Assembly (NCBI GenBank): GCA_016873675.1
Contig: VGWG01000007.1
Span: 1 to 55,184, forward strand
Reading direction: 5' to 3'
Length of the DNA stretch: 55,184 bases
DNA from: Lentisphaerota bacterium
GTDB taxonomy: Bacteria > Verrucomicrobiota > Kiritimatiellia > RFP12 > JAAYNR01
The number at the start of each line of letters is the position of its first letter. Position 1 is the first letter of the stretch. Below, in pieces: positions 18,373-26,069 of this stretch. The notes beneath the pieces are model-generated. The model was not told where the DNA came from. It saw only the letters and a program-made list of their open reading frames with translations, and made no database searches. A program made the position numbers and the translations under genes.

Positions 18373-18813
18373 TCAGAGCGACCCGGTTATGTACTTCTCA
18401 AGGTTCTCAATATCCTGCTCGCGCTCGGAGCACAGGAATTTGACCACATCGCCGATCGAGATCAGCCCGGCCAGCGTGCCGTGATCCATGACCGGCAGAT
18501 GGCGCAGCCGTTTCTCGGTCATGATCTTCATGCAGGAATCGACAATCTCGGTCGCAGGAACGGTCACCACCGGCGACGACATCACCTCGTCTACAATCAC
18601 CGTGCGCAGATTGAGCTCCTTCAAAAGCACTTTGCGCATGCAGTCCCGTTCCGTCAGGATGCCGACGATCCTGCCGGCGCTGTCGACCACGGGGAGGCTC
18701 CCGATGTGCCCCTCTTCCATGATTTTGACGGCGTCAAAGACGGTCGTCTTCGTCGGCGTCGTGATGACGGTGCCCCCTTTGAGCTTCAGCAATGCTCCAA
18801 CGGATGTCTGCAT
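18373..18813 (-). CDS. CBS-domain pair protein
   Basis: This is a 146-residue stand-alone protein made of two CBS repeats: one around VITTPTKTTVFDAVKIM to VGILTERD, the second around SSPVVTVPATEIVDSCMKIM to GLISIGDVVK. CBS pairs bind adenine nucleotides such as AMP, ATP or NAD(H) and act as energy or redox sensors, often controlling a partner. There is no other domain. It lies 62 bases upstream of hydC on the same strand, so it may head the hydrogenase operon and sense nucleotide state for it; this is inference. The start has an AAGGAGC site on the minus strand. Confidence 0.88.
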   Translation of the reverse strand: MQTSVGALLKLKGGTVITTPTKTTVFDAVKIMEEGHIGSLPVVDSAGRIVGILTERDCMRKVLLKELNLRTVIVDEVMSSPVVTVPATEIVDSCMKIMTEKRLRHLPVMDHGTLAGLISIGDVVKFLCSEREQDIENLEKYITGSL

Positions 18814-19025
18814 GACGTGCTCCTTGTCCTGACTTCACGGGCCGTCCGGTCTGGCAACCGCCTGTTTGTGCTGAGTTGTACAACCGCGCCGAACGGGATG
18901 TCACAAAACGTGCCATGTTGTTAGTCTGAAGGTTGGCGCAAGCGATCGTCAAGCGAAATCAGAAAATTTGTGAAGGCGCGTTCAAAACGTGCATCACCTT
19001 CTGCGTCGCTGCTGTACGCCCACGC

Positions 19026-20150
19026 CTATCGCGATGGACGACGGACACTCTGGATGATTCCGCTGCCGGTCACGCGGTCGCCATCGTAGAACACAGCGGT
19101 CTGGCCTGGAGTGACAGACATCTGCGGCTCGTCGAACTGGACCTCGGCCACCGGCGTGCCATCACGCATTCCGGCGCGCAGGGTCGCCGCCGCCTCCCGG
19201 TGCTGCTGGCGGATCTTGACCGTCACGCGAAGGGGCGAGGCTGGCGGTCCGGATAGGCTGATCCAGTTCAGATCCGCCGCCGTGAGCCGCGTTGAGAACA
19301 GATCCTGGTGCCCGCCGACAACCAGCGTATTCGCACACGCCTCGATCCGCACGACGTAGAGCGGTTCAGCCGTGCCGCTGAGCCCCAGTCCCTTGCGCTG
19401 CCCCACCGTATAGCCGACGATCCCCTGATGCCGGCCGAGAACCCGGCCGGCCGTGTCCACAATCGGACCCGGCACGGCGTCGCGGGTGTCGAACAGCACG
19501 CTGTAGTTCCGGCTCTCTATGAAATTCTGGCTTTCCTTCTTGTCGGCCACATCGACCCATCCCGCATCCCGCGCCAGCGCCTTCACACGCTCCTTGGTGA
19601 GCGATCCAAGAGGGAACAGAACCCGTGCGAGCTGTTCCTGCGACAGGCGCGAGAGAAAGTAGGTCTGATCCTTAGACGCATCCGCAGCCCGGAGCAGCAA
19701 CCAACGCCCGGTATCCGGATGCCGTTCCACGCGGGCATAATGGCCGGTGGCAAAACGGTCAAACGCAATCCCCATCGCGCGCGCCCGCTCCAGCAGCAGC
19801 GCAAATTTCATGGCCCGGTTGCAGCGCACGCACGGATTGGGCGTCCGTCCGGCGCGGTATTCGGCGCGAAAGTTGTCCAGCACCTCGGCGGCGTATTCCG
19901 GCGCGAGCGGGATGACGTGGTGCGGAATGCCCAACCGGGCGGCCACCGACCGGGCGGCTTCGATGTCCCGCGCCTCGCCGGGGCCGTAGCAGCCCGAGAG
20001 CCCCTCGTCGGGAAGCGGCGTGGTCCCGTCCCAGATGGACATGGTGAGCCCGACCACGGCATGCCCCTGGTTCTTGAGCAGCCAGGCGACGACCGACGAA
20101 TCCACGCCGCCGCTCATGCCTACCGCTACCGCCTGTTTTTCGCTGCTCAT
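19026..20150 (-). CDS. mnmA: tRNA-specific 2-thiouridylase, variant without the second catalytic Cys
   Basis: MnmA thiolates C2 of the wobble uridine U34 in tRNAs for Lys, Glu and Gln. The 374-residue product shows the ATP-binding PP-loop SGGVDSS (13-19), the first cysteine region as a CxxC pair (C107 and C110 in NPCVRCN), FATGHYAR and GQRKGLG. The region that normally reads like DSTGICFIGE is here KKESQNFIESRNY, with no cysteine; about two residues including the catalytic Cys appear to be deleted. C54 (GCYGPGE) is an extra cysteine. The ATG at 20150 was chosen over an upstream TTG at 20168. It follows rfbA by 14 bases. Confidence 0.9.
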   Translation of the reverse strand: MSSEKQAVAVGMSGGVDSSVVAWLLKNQGHAVVGLTMSIWDGTTPLPDEGLSGCYGPGEARDIEAARSVAARLGIPHHVIPLAPEYAAEVLDNFRAEYRAGRTPNPCVRCNRAMKFALLLERARAMGIAFDRFATGHYARVERHPDTGRWLLLRAADASKDQTYFLSRLSQEQLARVLFPLGSLTKERVKALARDAGWVDVADKKESQNFIESRNYSVLFDTRDAVPGPIVDTAGRVLGRHQGIVGYTVGQRKGLGLSGTAEPLYVVRIEACANTLVVGGHQDLFSTRLTAADLNWISLSGPPASPLRVTVKIRQQHREAAATLRAGMRDGTPVAEVQFDEPQMSVTPGQTAVFYDGDRVTGSGIIQSVRRPSR

Positions 20151-20164
20151 GGTACATGCCGGGT

Positions 20165-21043
20165 TCAAACAGAATCGGCGCGCAGGATATGCGCCAGATA
20201 TTCGCCATAGGTTGACTTCTTCAGCGTGTCGACGAGACCGGCGAACTGTGCGCGGCTGACAAACCCTTTACGCCAGGCGATCTCCTCGATGCAGGCGATC
20301 TTCAAGCCCTGACGGTCCTGGATGGCCTTGACGAACGCCGTGGCGTCGGCCAGCGAATCGTGCGTGCCGGTGTCGAGCCAGGCGAAACCGCGACCGAGCA
20401 GTTGTACGTTGAGTCGGCCCTGTTCGAGGTAGACCTTGTTCAGGTCGGTGATCTCGTATTCGCCGCGCGCGGATGGCCTGAGCGCTGCGGCGATCTTGAC
20501 CACGTCGTTGTCGTAGAAATAGAGTCCAACCACCGCATAGTTGGATTTGGGCGCGAGGGGCTTCTCCTCGATTGAAACCGCTTTCCCTGCCTTGTCAAAA
20601 GCCACCACGCCATAGCGTTCGGGATCATTGACGTAATAGCCGAAGACCGTGGCGCCGGGCCGTTCGTTGGTCTGCGCCATCAGCCGCGAAAGCCCGTCGC
20701 CGTAGAAGATGTTATCCCCTAAAATCAGACAGACGGAATCGCTGCCAATGAAATCGCGGCCCAGCACAAAGGCCTGCGCCAGCCCGTTGGGCACCTCCTG
20801 AACCTGATAGGCAATGCGCATCCCCAGCCGGCTGCCGTCGCCCAGCAGCCGTTCGAAGACCGGTGTCGCCTCGGGCGTCGAGATGATGAGCACCTCACGA
20901 ATGCCCGCCAGCATCAGCGTGGAGAGCGGATAGTAGATCATCGGCTTGTCATACACCGGAAGCAATTGCTTGCACATCACCTGCGTCACCGGAAACAGCC
21001 GCGTCCCCGCGCCCCCCGCCAGAATAATCCCCTTGCGCGCCAT
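20165..21043 (-). CDS. rfbA: Glucose-1-phosphate thymidylyltransferase
   Basis: RfbA/RmlA joins glucose-1-phosphate and dTTP to make dTDP-glucose, the first step to dTDP-rhamnose and related deoxysugars. The 292 residues match the usual length. Seen: the nucleotide loop GGAGTRLFP (10-18), [25 protein letters not shown] with the metal-binding Asp, IEEKP and [10 protein letters not shown]. The rest of the dTDP-rhamnose pathway (rfbB, C, D) is not nearby; instead the gene sits 15 bases after thiC and just before mnmA, so it appears to have joined a thiamine operon. It is unrelated to the CDP-sugar genes at 33550-37600. Confidence 0.95.
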   Translation of the reverse strand: MARKGIILAGGAGTRLFPVTQVMCKQLLPVYDKPMIYYPLSTLMLAGIREVLIISTPEATPVFERLLGDGSRLGMRIAYQVQEVPNGLAQAFVLGRDFIGSDSVCLILGDNIFYGDGLSRLMAQTNERPGATVFGYYVNDPERYGVVAFDKAGKAVSIEEKPLAPKSNYAVVGLYFYDNDVVKIAAALRPSARGEYEITDLNKVYLEQGRLNVQLLGRGFAWLDTGTHDSLADATAFVKAIQDRQGLKIACIEEIAWRKGFVSRAQFAGLVDTLKKSTYGEYLAHILRADSV

Positions 21044-21058
21044 AGGTCCCCTCCCCTT

Positions 21059-22348
21059 TTACCGTGCCAAAATTCGCTTGCTGGTGCGGACGGCGCAGAA
21101 CGCCGTGCCGCACATTGAACAGTGGTCGTCCGCGCAGGCGTCGTCGGCGCCGGGATCGCGCGTCCGGCGCCAACGCGCCTCGGCGGTCTGTGGATCGAGC
21201 GCCAGGGCAAACTGCCGCTTCCAGTCAAAGGTCATCCTCGCATCCGCCATAGCGTCGTCGGATCGCCGCGCGCCCGGCAGACCGCGGGCGATATCGCCCG
21301 CGTGCGCGGCGATGCGATGGGCGACCAGCCCCTGGCGCACCTCGTCCGCATCGGGCAGCCCGAGGTGTTCCGATGGGGTCACGTAGCACAGCAGGGAGGC
21401 GCCATAGACCGTCGCAGCCGTGGCGCCGATGCTGGAGGTGATGTGGTCGTAACCCGGCGCGACGTCGCAGACGACCGGACCGAGCACGTAAAACGGCGCG
21501 CCGTCGCAGACCTGCTGCTGCCGCTCCATGTTCATCTGGATCTGGTCGAACGGCACGTGCCCCGGTCCCTCGACCATGACCTGCACGCCACGGTCCCGGC
21601 AGCGCCGCACGAGATCGCCCAGCACGTCCAGTTCGCCGAACTGGGCGGCATCGCTGGCATCAGCCAGGCAGCCCGGCCGCAACCCGTCGCCGAGCGACAC
21701 GGTCACGTCGTGGCTGACCAGGATGTCCAGCACCTCGTCCCACCGTTCGAAGAGCGGATTTTCCCGATCATGGACGTGCATCCATTCGGCCATGATCGCG
21801 CCGCCGCGACTGACGATGCCCATCTTGCGCTTCAGGGCCAGGGGAACATGGCGGCGCAAGAGCCCCGCATGGAGGGTCATAAAGTCCACACCCTGCCGCG
21901 CCTGCTGTTCGATGACGGCCAGCAGCAGTTCCGGCTTCATGTCGGGGATCGCCCCCTCCAGCCGCGAGACCGTCTCATAGACCGGCACGGTCCCCAGCGG
22001 CACGGGGGAGTCGTCGAGCATCGCCTGCCGAACGGCCGCCAGCTCCGGGCCGACGCTCAAATCCATCACGAAATCCGCTCCGGCATCGAGCGCCACGCGC
22101 AGCTTCACCCGTTCGGCGCCGATGTCCGAGCGGTCGGGCGAACGGCCGAGATTGGCATTGACCTTGGTGCGGAAGAGCCGCCCCACGCCGACCGGCTTGC
22201 AGCCGGTATGCGCCGGATTGAGCGGTATCACCGCCCGCCCCATCGCAACCGTGGCCCGCACCTCCTCGCCGGTGACCCCCTCATCGCAGGCCACCGCCGT
22301 CATCGCCCCGGTCACAACCCCCTGTCTCGCGGCATCTAATTGCGTCAT
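21059..22348 (-). CDS. thiC: Phosphomethylpyrimidine synthase ThiC
   Basis: ThiC rearranges 5-aminoimidazole ribotide to HMP phosphate, the pyrimidine half of thiamine, by non-canonical radical SAM chemistry. The 429-residue protein is the short bacterial form. Family segments seen are KVNANLGRSPD, GADFVMDLS, MVEGPGHVPFDQI and GPVVCDVAPGYDHITSSIG. The C-terminal cluster motif is present as CSMCGTAFC (CxxCxxxxC), which binds the [4Fe-4S]. The start overlaps the thiD stop as ATGA, so the two are co-translated and share the upstream TPP riboswitch. Confidence 0.97.
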   Translation of the reverse strand: MTQLDAARQGVVTGAMTAVACDEGVTGEEVRATVAMGRAVIPLNPAHTGCKPVGVGRLFRTKVNANLGRSPDRSDIGAERVKLRVALDAGADFVMDLSVGPELAAVRQAMLDDSPVPLGTVPVYETVSRLEGAIPDMKPELLLAVIEQQARQGVDFMTLHAGLLRRHVPLALKRKMGIVSRGGAIMAEWMHVHDRENPLFERWDEVLDILVSHDVTVSLGDGLRPGCLADASDAAQFGELDVLGDLVRRCRDRGVQVMVEGPGHVPFDQIQMNMERQQQVCDGAPFYVLGPVVCDVAPGYDHITSSIGATAATVYGASLLCYVTPSEHLGLPDADEVRQGLVAHRIAAHAGDIARGLPGARRSDDAMADARMTFDWKRQFALALDPQTAEARWRRTRDPGADDACADDHCSMCGTAFCAVRTSKRILAR

Positions 22349-23193
22349 TCTAACGCTCCCATGGTTATCCCTTCGATCGGTATCCGCGCGGGCGTGCCGA
22401 GCACGGCCGCCCCCGAGCCGACCCGCACACCCGTGCGGATCGCTTCATACACATACGCCTTCCCGGCGATCACCGCATCGCGCAGGCTGCCGCCACGGGC
22501 CAGTGCGGCTGTGATCGCCGCGCTGAGCGAGCATCCCGTGCCGTGCGTCGAGAGTGGCTGATCCACCGCCGGCGACTCGATCACCACGGTCCCCTCACCA
22601 TCGCACAGCACATCGCGTGCTCGATGGGCCGCGTCGTGGCCGCCCTTGATCAGCACCGCGCCGCCGAAGCGCCCGCGCAGTTCACGCGCCGCCCCGGCTG
22701 CGGCGGCCAAGCCCCGGATCGACCGGCCCAGCAGCGCCTCGGCCTCGGGCAGGTTGGGCGTGATGAGCGTCGCCAGCGGCAGCAGCCGCATGCACAGCGC
22801 CGCCACCGCTTCCGCCTCCAAAAGCCGCGCGCCACTGCTGGCGACCATCACGGGGTCCACCACCTTCAGAATATCGGGATAGCGCGCAAAACGGTCGGCG
22901 ACCGCCGCGATCAGACCCGCCGTGGCCAACATCCCCGTTTTGGCCGCGCCGATCGCATAGTGCGGCAGCACGGCGTCCAACTGCAGTCCCAGAAAATCGG
23001 GAGAGACCGGCAGCACGGCGTCCACGCCCCAGGGGTTCTGGGCCGTCAGCGCGGCGACAGCCGTGCAGCCATGCACGCCGAACACGTGGAACGCGCGCAG
23101 ATCTGCCTGTATCCCCGCATTGCCGCCGCTGTCGCTGCCGGCCACGGTCAGCGCCGCCGGCCAGCGGATAGTGTTGTTGTGCGCGCCGTCCAT
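22345..23193 (-). CDS. thiD: Hydroxymethylpyrimidine/phosphomethylpyrimidine kinase ThiD
   Basis: ThiD phosphorylates HMP and HMP-P to HMP pyrophosphate for thiamine synthesis. From the ATG at 23193 the protein has 282 residues. Ribokinase-fold markers are AGSDSGGNAGIQADL at the N-terminus, AVAALTAQNP, TPNLPEAEALLG, LIKGGHD and the anion-hole/catalytic THGTGCSLSAAI. A GTG at 23211 would add six residues, but the ATG has GAGG and GGGGA upstream. It is the first gene of a minus-strand operon thiD-thiC-rfbA-mnmA. Confidence 0.95.
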   Translation of the reverse strand: MDGAHNNTIRWPAALTVAGSDSGGNAGIQADLRAFHVFGVHGCTAVAALTAQNPWGVDAVLPVSPDFLGLQLDAVLPHYAIGAAKTGMLATAGLIAAVADRFARYPDILKVVDPVMVASSGARLLEAEAVAALCMRLLPLATLITPNLPEAEALLGRSIRGLAAAAGAARELRGRFGGAVLIKGGHDAAHRARDVLCDGEGTVVIESPAVDQPLSTHGTGCSLSAAITAALARGGSLRDAVIAGKAYVYEAIRTGVRVGSGAAVLGTPARIPIEGITMGALE

Positions 23194-23241
23194 TCGCCTC
23201 GTTCCCCGCACTGCGACCTGACCACCTCGCGCAAATCAAGA

Positions 23242-23262
23242 CGGGCGCCGCACAGGCGCCCG
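23242..23262 (-). terminator. Terminator-like hairpin between TPP riboswitch and thiD
   Basis: A perfect 8-bp GC-rich inverted repeat (CGGGCGCC, 5-base loop, GGCGCCCG) follows the riboswitch by about 15 bases on the minus strand and is followed by TCTTGATTT. The position fits an expression platform working by conditional termination, though the U-tract is interrupted. Confidence 0.65.
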
Positions 23263-23277
23263 CATCCTTGGCCATGC

Positions 23278-23369
23278 AGCCAATCCCTTGCGCCGGCATG
23301 ATCCGGATCAGGTTCGACGGGTCTGCTCTCAGTCACCGCACGCCGCGCGCGGCAACACCCCGTGGTGCG
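23278..23369 (-). ncRNA. TPP (THI-element) riboswitch controlling thiDC
   Basis: On the minus strand the conserved elements of the thiamine pyrophosphate aptamer occur in order: ACGGGGTG (23363-23356), CTGAGA (23332-23327), GAACCTGATC (23315-23306) and ATGCCGGCGCAAGGGA (23299-23284). This matches the THI-box consensus closely. TPP binding should repress the downstream thiamine genes, and with them rfbA and mnmA if these are co-transcribed. Confidence 0.96.
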
Positions 23370-23379
23370 TTAAAGATGC

Positions 23380-23408
23380 ATTATGCGCCTAATTGCCGCA
23401 AAAAGCAA
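23380..23408 (-). promoter_or_regulatory. Sigma-70-type promoter of the thi operon
   Basis: On the minus strand a -35 TTGCTT (23408-23403) and a -10 CATAAT (23385-23380) are separated by exactly 17 bases. Transcription would begin about 7-10 bases further on, directly at the start of the TPP riboswitch. The placement strongly supports it. Confidence 0.7.
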
Positions 23409-23573
23409 GAATGGCGTGGACTCCTACCTTCCCGCTTGCCAACGCCAGCCTTTGCTTGCTACTATGACGCCAATTCATCCCTGTGCTGGATTCTGCGTGG
23501 TTTAATCGGCCCCTGAATCGTCACGGGTTACGGCCGATTCGCAATCGTGTAACCGGTTGCGAGGAGATTTGTT
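23409..23573. other. Intergenic remainder between thi promoter and the next gene
   Basis: The gap 23194-23573 holds the thi leader elements listed separately. This part contains no gene that can be supported. Upstream of the plus-strand gene a short inverted pair GGTTAC...GTAACC (about 23526-23554) precedes GAGGAG at 23561-23566. A promoter for the plus-strand operon is expected here, but none stands out. Confidence 0.4.
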
Positions 23574-24656
23574 ATGCCAAGTTATCAAGAAATTGAAGAT
23601 GCCATTTCATTTTCTGATGTGTCATTTGGCCAGGGGAGCGCCCACTATGATCCCGCGCGCAACGCCATTTATCTGCGGGGGTCCGAACTGGAGGAGGATC
23701 AGGCCCTGATCCCCACGGATGTGAACTGGGAAACCTGCATCCTCATTCCCGGCGAAAAGCAGCTGGATCTCGGTCGCACACTCGTCGAACGCTTTGTGCG
23801 AGAATACCGGCCCGATGATTCTGAGCTGATCAGAAGCTTTTTCATTCGGCGCGGGGCGTACCGTCGATTTCGGATGTGGACGGTCGCCGCAGGATTGCTC
23901 GACCATTGGCATGCCTACCGCGCCCGTGCGGAACGGGAAGCCATTCTCGCGTGGTGCGAGGATAAGCATATTCCGCTGACCGATATTCCCGCCCCTCCGG
24001 ATATCCCCGATCTCCCGGCACCGACCGGACCCTCCCCGAATCAGATTCATCCTCTGCCCACCGGCGACAAACGTTTCACCTACATCGCCAACACCATCAA
24101 GAGCCCGAATATCATCGTCGGTGACTACACCTATTCGGATGACTGCGAAGGGCACGAACCCTTTGAACGGCGGGTGCTGCACCACTATCCCGGGAACGGC
24201 TGCAAGCTGATCATCGGCCGTTTTACCGCCATTGCGAGCGGCGTCCGTTTCATCATGAACAGCCCCGCTCACACGACCGACGGTTTCTCCGCCTATCCGT
24301 TCAGCCTGTTTGGCCAGGGCTGGGAGGCGTCGTCCACCGACGCCGGAGTTCCCGCACCGACGAGCGACACCGTCATCGGCAATGACGTGTGGATCGGCTA
24401 TCAGGCTTTAATCATGCCGGGGGTGCGTATCGGCGACGGGGCCATCATCTCCGCTCGGGCGGTCGTCATGCATGACGTGCCGCCGTATGCCGTGGTCGGC
24501 GGCGTGCCAGCGACCCTGATCCGCACCCGCTTCACCGAAGATGTCATCTCTGCGCTTCTGGAGATCGCCTGGTGGAACTGGGATGCGGCCAAGATCACGC
24601 GCAATCGCGCAGCCATCACCTCAGCCGATCTGGGCGCGCTCCAAGCAGCGAAATAA
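23574..24656 (+). CDS. UPF0158-like domain fused to a CatB/Vat-type hexapeptide acetyltransferase
   Basis: This is a 360-residue protein with two parts. Residues 1-135 resemble UPF0158 (AIYLRGSELEED, then RSFFIRRGAYRRFRM and WHAYRARAEREAI), a small family of unknown function. A proline-rich linker (about 138-160) follows. Residues 165-345 match xenobiotic/streptogramin acetyltransferases (XAT, left-handed beta-helix, CoA-dependent): GRFTAIASGVRFIMN, a conserved His in AHTTDGFSAYPF, DTVIGNDVWIGYQALIMPGV, VVGGVPATLI and WWNWD. XAT enzymes acetylate chloramphenicol, virginiamycin or sugar hydroxyls; the substrate here is unknown. GAGGAG precedes the ATG by seven bases. It ends 16 bases before rnfA. 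Confidence 0.85.
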   Translation: MPSYQEIEDAISFSDVSFGQGSAHYDPARNAIYLRGSELEEDQALIPTDVNWETCILIPGEKQLDLGRTLVERFVREYRPDDSELIRSFFIRRGAYRRFRMWTVAAGLLDHWHAYRARAEREAILAWCEDKHIPLTDIPAPPDIPDLPAPTGPSPNQIHPLPTGDKRFTYIANTIKSPNIIVGDYTYSDDCEGHEPFERRVLHHYPGNGCKLIIGRFTAIASGVRFIMNSPAHTTDGFSAYPFSLFGQGWEASSTDAGVPAPTSDTVIGNDVWIGYQALIMPGVRIGDGAIISARAVVMHDVPPYAVVGGVPATLIRTRFTEDVISALLEIAWWNWDAAKITRNRAAITSADLGALQAAK

Positions 24657-24672
24657 AATACAGGGACTCGCT

Positions 24673-25248
24673 ATGGACTATATCTTAATGATTGTCGGCG
24701 CCGTACTGGTCAACAATTTTGTACTCAATCGGTTCCTCGGGATCTGCCCCTTTCTCGGCGTGTCGAAACGGATTCCAACCGCGATGGGAATGTCTGGCGC
24801 CGTGATTTTCGTGATGGGCATGGCGGCCGCCGTCACGTGGTGCGTGCAGGCCTGGGTCCTCGCACCGTTCGGGCTGGAGTACCTGCAGACGATCGTATTC
24901 ATCCTCCTGATCGCGGCATTTGTGCAACTCGTGGACATGGTCATGAAGCGCTATCTTCCTGGGTTGCACCGCGCCTTGGGAATATTTCTGCCACTGATCA
25001 CCACCAACTGCGCCGTGCTCGGCGTCGCGGTTATGAACGTCAAGGCGGCCTCGGGGTTCACCCGATCGGTGGTCTTCTCGCTCGCGGCGGCCGTGGGTTT
25101 CGCCTTCGCGTTGCTGCTGTTCACGGGGCTTCGCGAGAAGATCGAGCGCGCCGATCCGCCGCGCGCATTTCGCGGTGTCGCGCTGGCCTTGGTCACCGCC
25201 GGGCTGTTGAGCCTGGCGTTCATGGGGTTTACCGGGCTGGTCAAATGA
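24673..25248 (+). CDS. rnfA: Rnf complex subunit RnfA
   Basis: RnfA is an integral membrane subunit of the ion-translocating ferredoxin:NAD+ oxidoreductase. The 191-residue protein has six membrane segments and the family's near-invariant pieces NNFVLNRFLGICPFLGVSK (helix 1, with the cysteine that helps hold the intramembrane iron centre) and PLITTNCAVLGVA (helix 4, the second cysteine). The ATG at 24673 gives the canonical N-terminus MDYILMIVGA. RnfA is homologous to RnfE, with which it normally pairs in inverted topology; RnfE is not found here. Confidence 0.96.
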   Translation: MDYILMIVGAVLVNNFVLNRFLGICPFLGVSKRIPTAMGMSGAVIFVMGMAAAVTWCVQAWVLAPFGLEYLQTIVFILLIAAFVQLVDMVMKRYLPGLHRALGIFLPLITTNCAVLGVAVMNVKAASGFTRSVVFSLAAAVGFAFALLLFTGLREKIERADPPRAFRGVALALVTAGLLSLAFMGFTGLVK

Positions 25249-25276
25249 CATCAGACCGCATGAGAGGGTTCGGACA

Positions 25277-26065
25277 ATGAATCAGTGGATGTTCTCCATT
25301 CTTTGGATCGGCGGCATCGGTGCCGTCTGCGGGACGGCCCTCGCCTTTGCAGCCCGCTATCTCAGCGTCGAGGAGGATCCGCGCATCGAGCAGGTGACCA
25401 ACGAACTCCCCGGCGCCAACTGCGGCGGCTGCGGCTTCGCGGGTTGCGCTGACTACGCCCGAGCGCTGGTCACCACGAGCGCTGCCACCTCTCTCTGCCC
25501 CATTTGCAACAGCGCCGTGATCGCCAGGATCGCCGCCATCTTCGGCCGAACCGCCGAAGCGGTTGAGCGCAAAGTTGCGCGGATTCAATGCGGCGGCAGC
25601 GACGCCGAAGCGCTCCGTCGCTTTGCGTACAATGGCATTGCCGATTGCGCCGCCGCCGCCGCGACCGGCGGCGGTGACAAGGCGTGCGCGTACGGCTGCC
25701 TGGGCTATGGGTCCTGTGCGCGGGTCTGCCCGGTCGGTGCCATCGCCATTTCAAGCGGGCTGGCATCCGTGAATCCAGCAACCTGCATCGGTTGTGGCAA
25801 ATGCGTGCCTGTCTGCCCGCGCGGTCTCATCATGCTCGTCCCGGCTGCCGCCAGAATCCATGTGCTGTGCAGTTCCAAGGACAAGGGCCCCGTTGTGAAG
25901 AAGGTCTGCGGTGTTGGATGCATCGGCTGCACGCTCTGCGTGAAGCTTTCCGACGGTGCCATCGCCATGGACGGTTTTCTCGCCAAAGTCGACTACTCTA
26001 AACCGCTGACCAACGATGCGCTTGTCGACAAGTGCCCGGGGCACTGCATCCAAACGATTGGCTAA
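25277..26065 (+). CDS. rnfB: Rnf complex subunit RnfB
   Basis: RnfB receives electrons from reduced ferredoxin. The 262-residue protein starts with one membrane anchor (about 7-27), then the DUF3483-like Fe-S motif (CGGCGFAGC plus CPICN), followed by ferredoxin-type clusters GCLGYGSCARVC and CIGCGKCVPVC and a further cysteine set (CGVGCIGCTLC, then KCPGHC). This multi-cluster layout fits the long RnfB form of anaerobes. It lies 28 bases after rnfA and 4 bases before rnfC. Confidence 0.95.
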   Translation: MNQWMFSILWIGGIGAVCGTALAFAARYLSVEEDPRIEQVTNELPGANCGGCGFAGCADYARALVTTSAATSLCPICNSAVIARIAAIFGRTAEAVERKVARIQCGGSDAEALRRFAYNGIADCAAAAATGGGDKACAYGCLGYGSCARVCPVGAIAISSGLASVNPATCIGCGKCVPVCPRGLIMLVPAAARIHVLCSSKDKGPVVKKVCGVGCIGCTLCVKLSDGAIAMDGFLAKVDYSKPLTNDALVDKCPGHCIQTIG

Positions 26066-26069
26066 TTCC

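Noticed and set aside
18875-18952. Palindrome GTTGTACAAC, a nearby TTGTGA and a TTGACG box upstream of the CBS gene, considered as a Rex/FNR-type operator and promoter
   Set aside because: The half-sites do not form a proper Rex or FNR palindrome, and the possible -10 (CAGACT, 18-base spacing) matches poorly.
20165-21043. rfbA as part of the rfbFGH O-antigen cluster
   Set aside because: It is about 12 kb away on the opposite strand, makes dTDP- rather than CDP-sugars, and lies in the thiamine operon.
23268-23516. An 82-codon plus-strand frame across the thi leader
   Set aside because: It is the complement of the TPP riboswitch and promoter, and has no ribosome-binding site or protein motif.
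23574-24656. Antibiotic resistance (vat/cat) gene
   Set aside because: Only the acetyltransferase fold is supported; hexapeptide XAT proteins act on many substrates and there is no resistance or mobile context.
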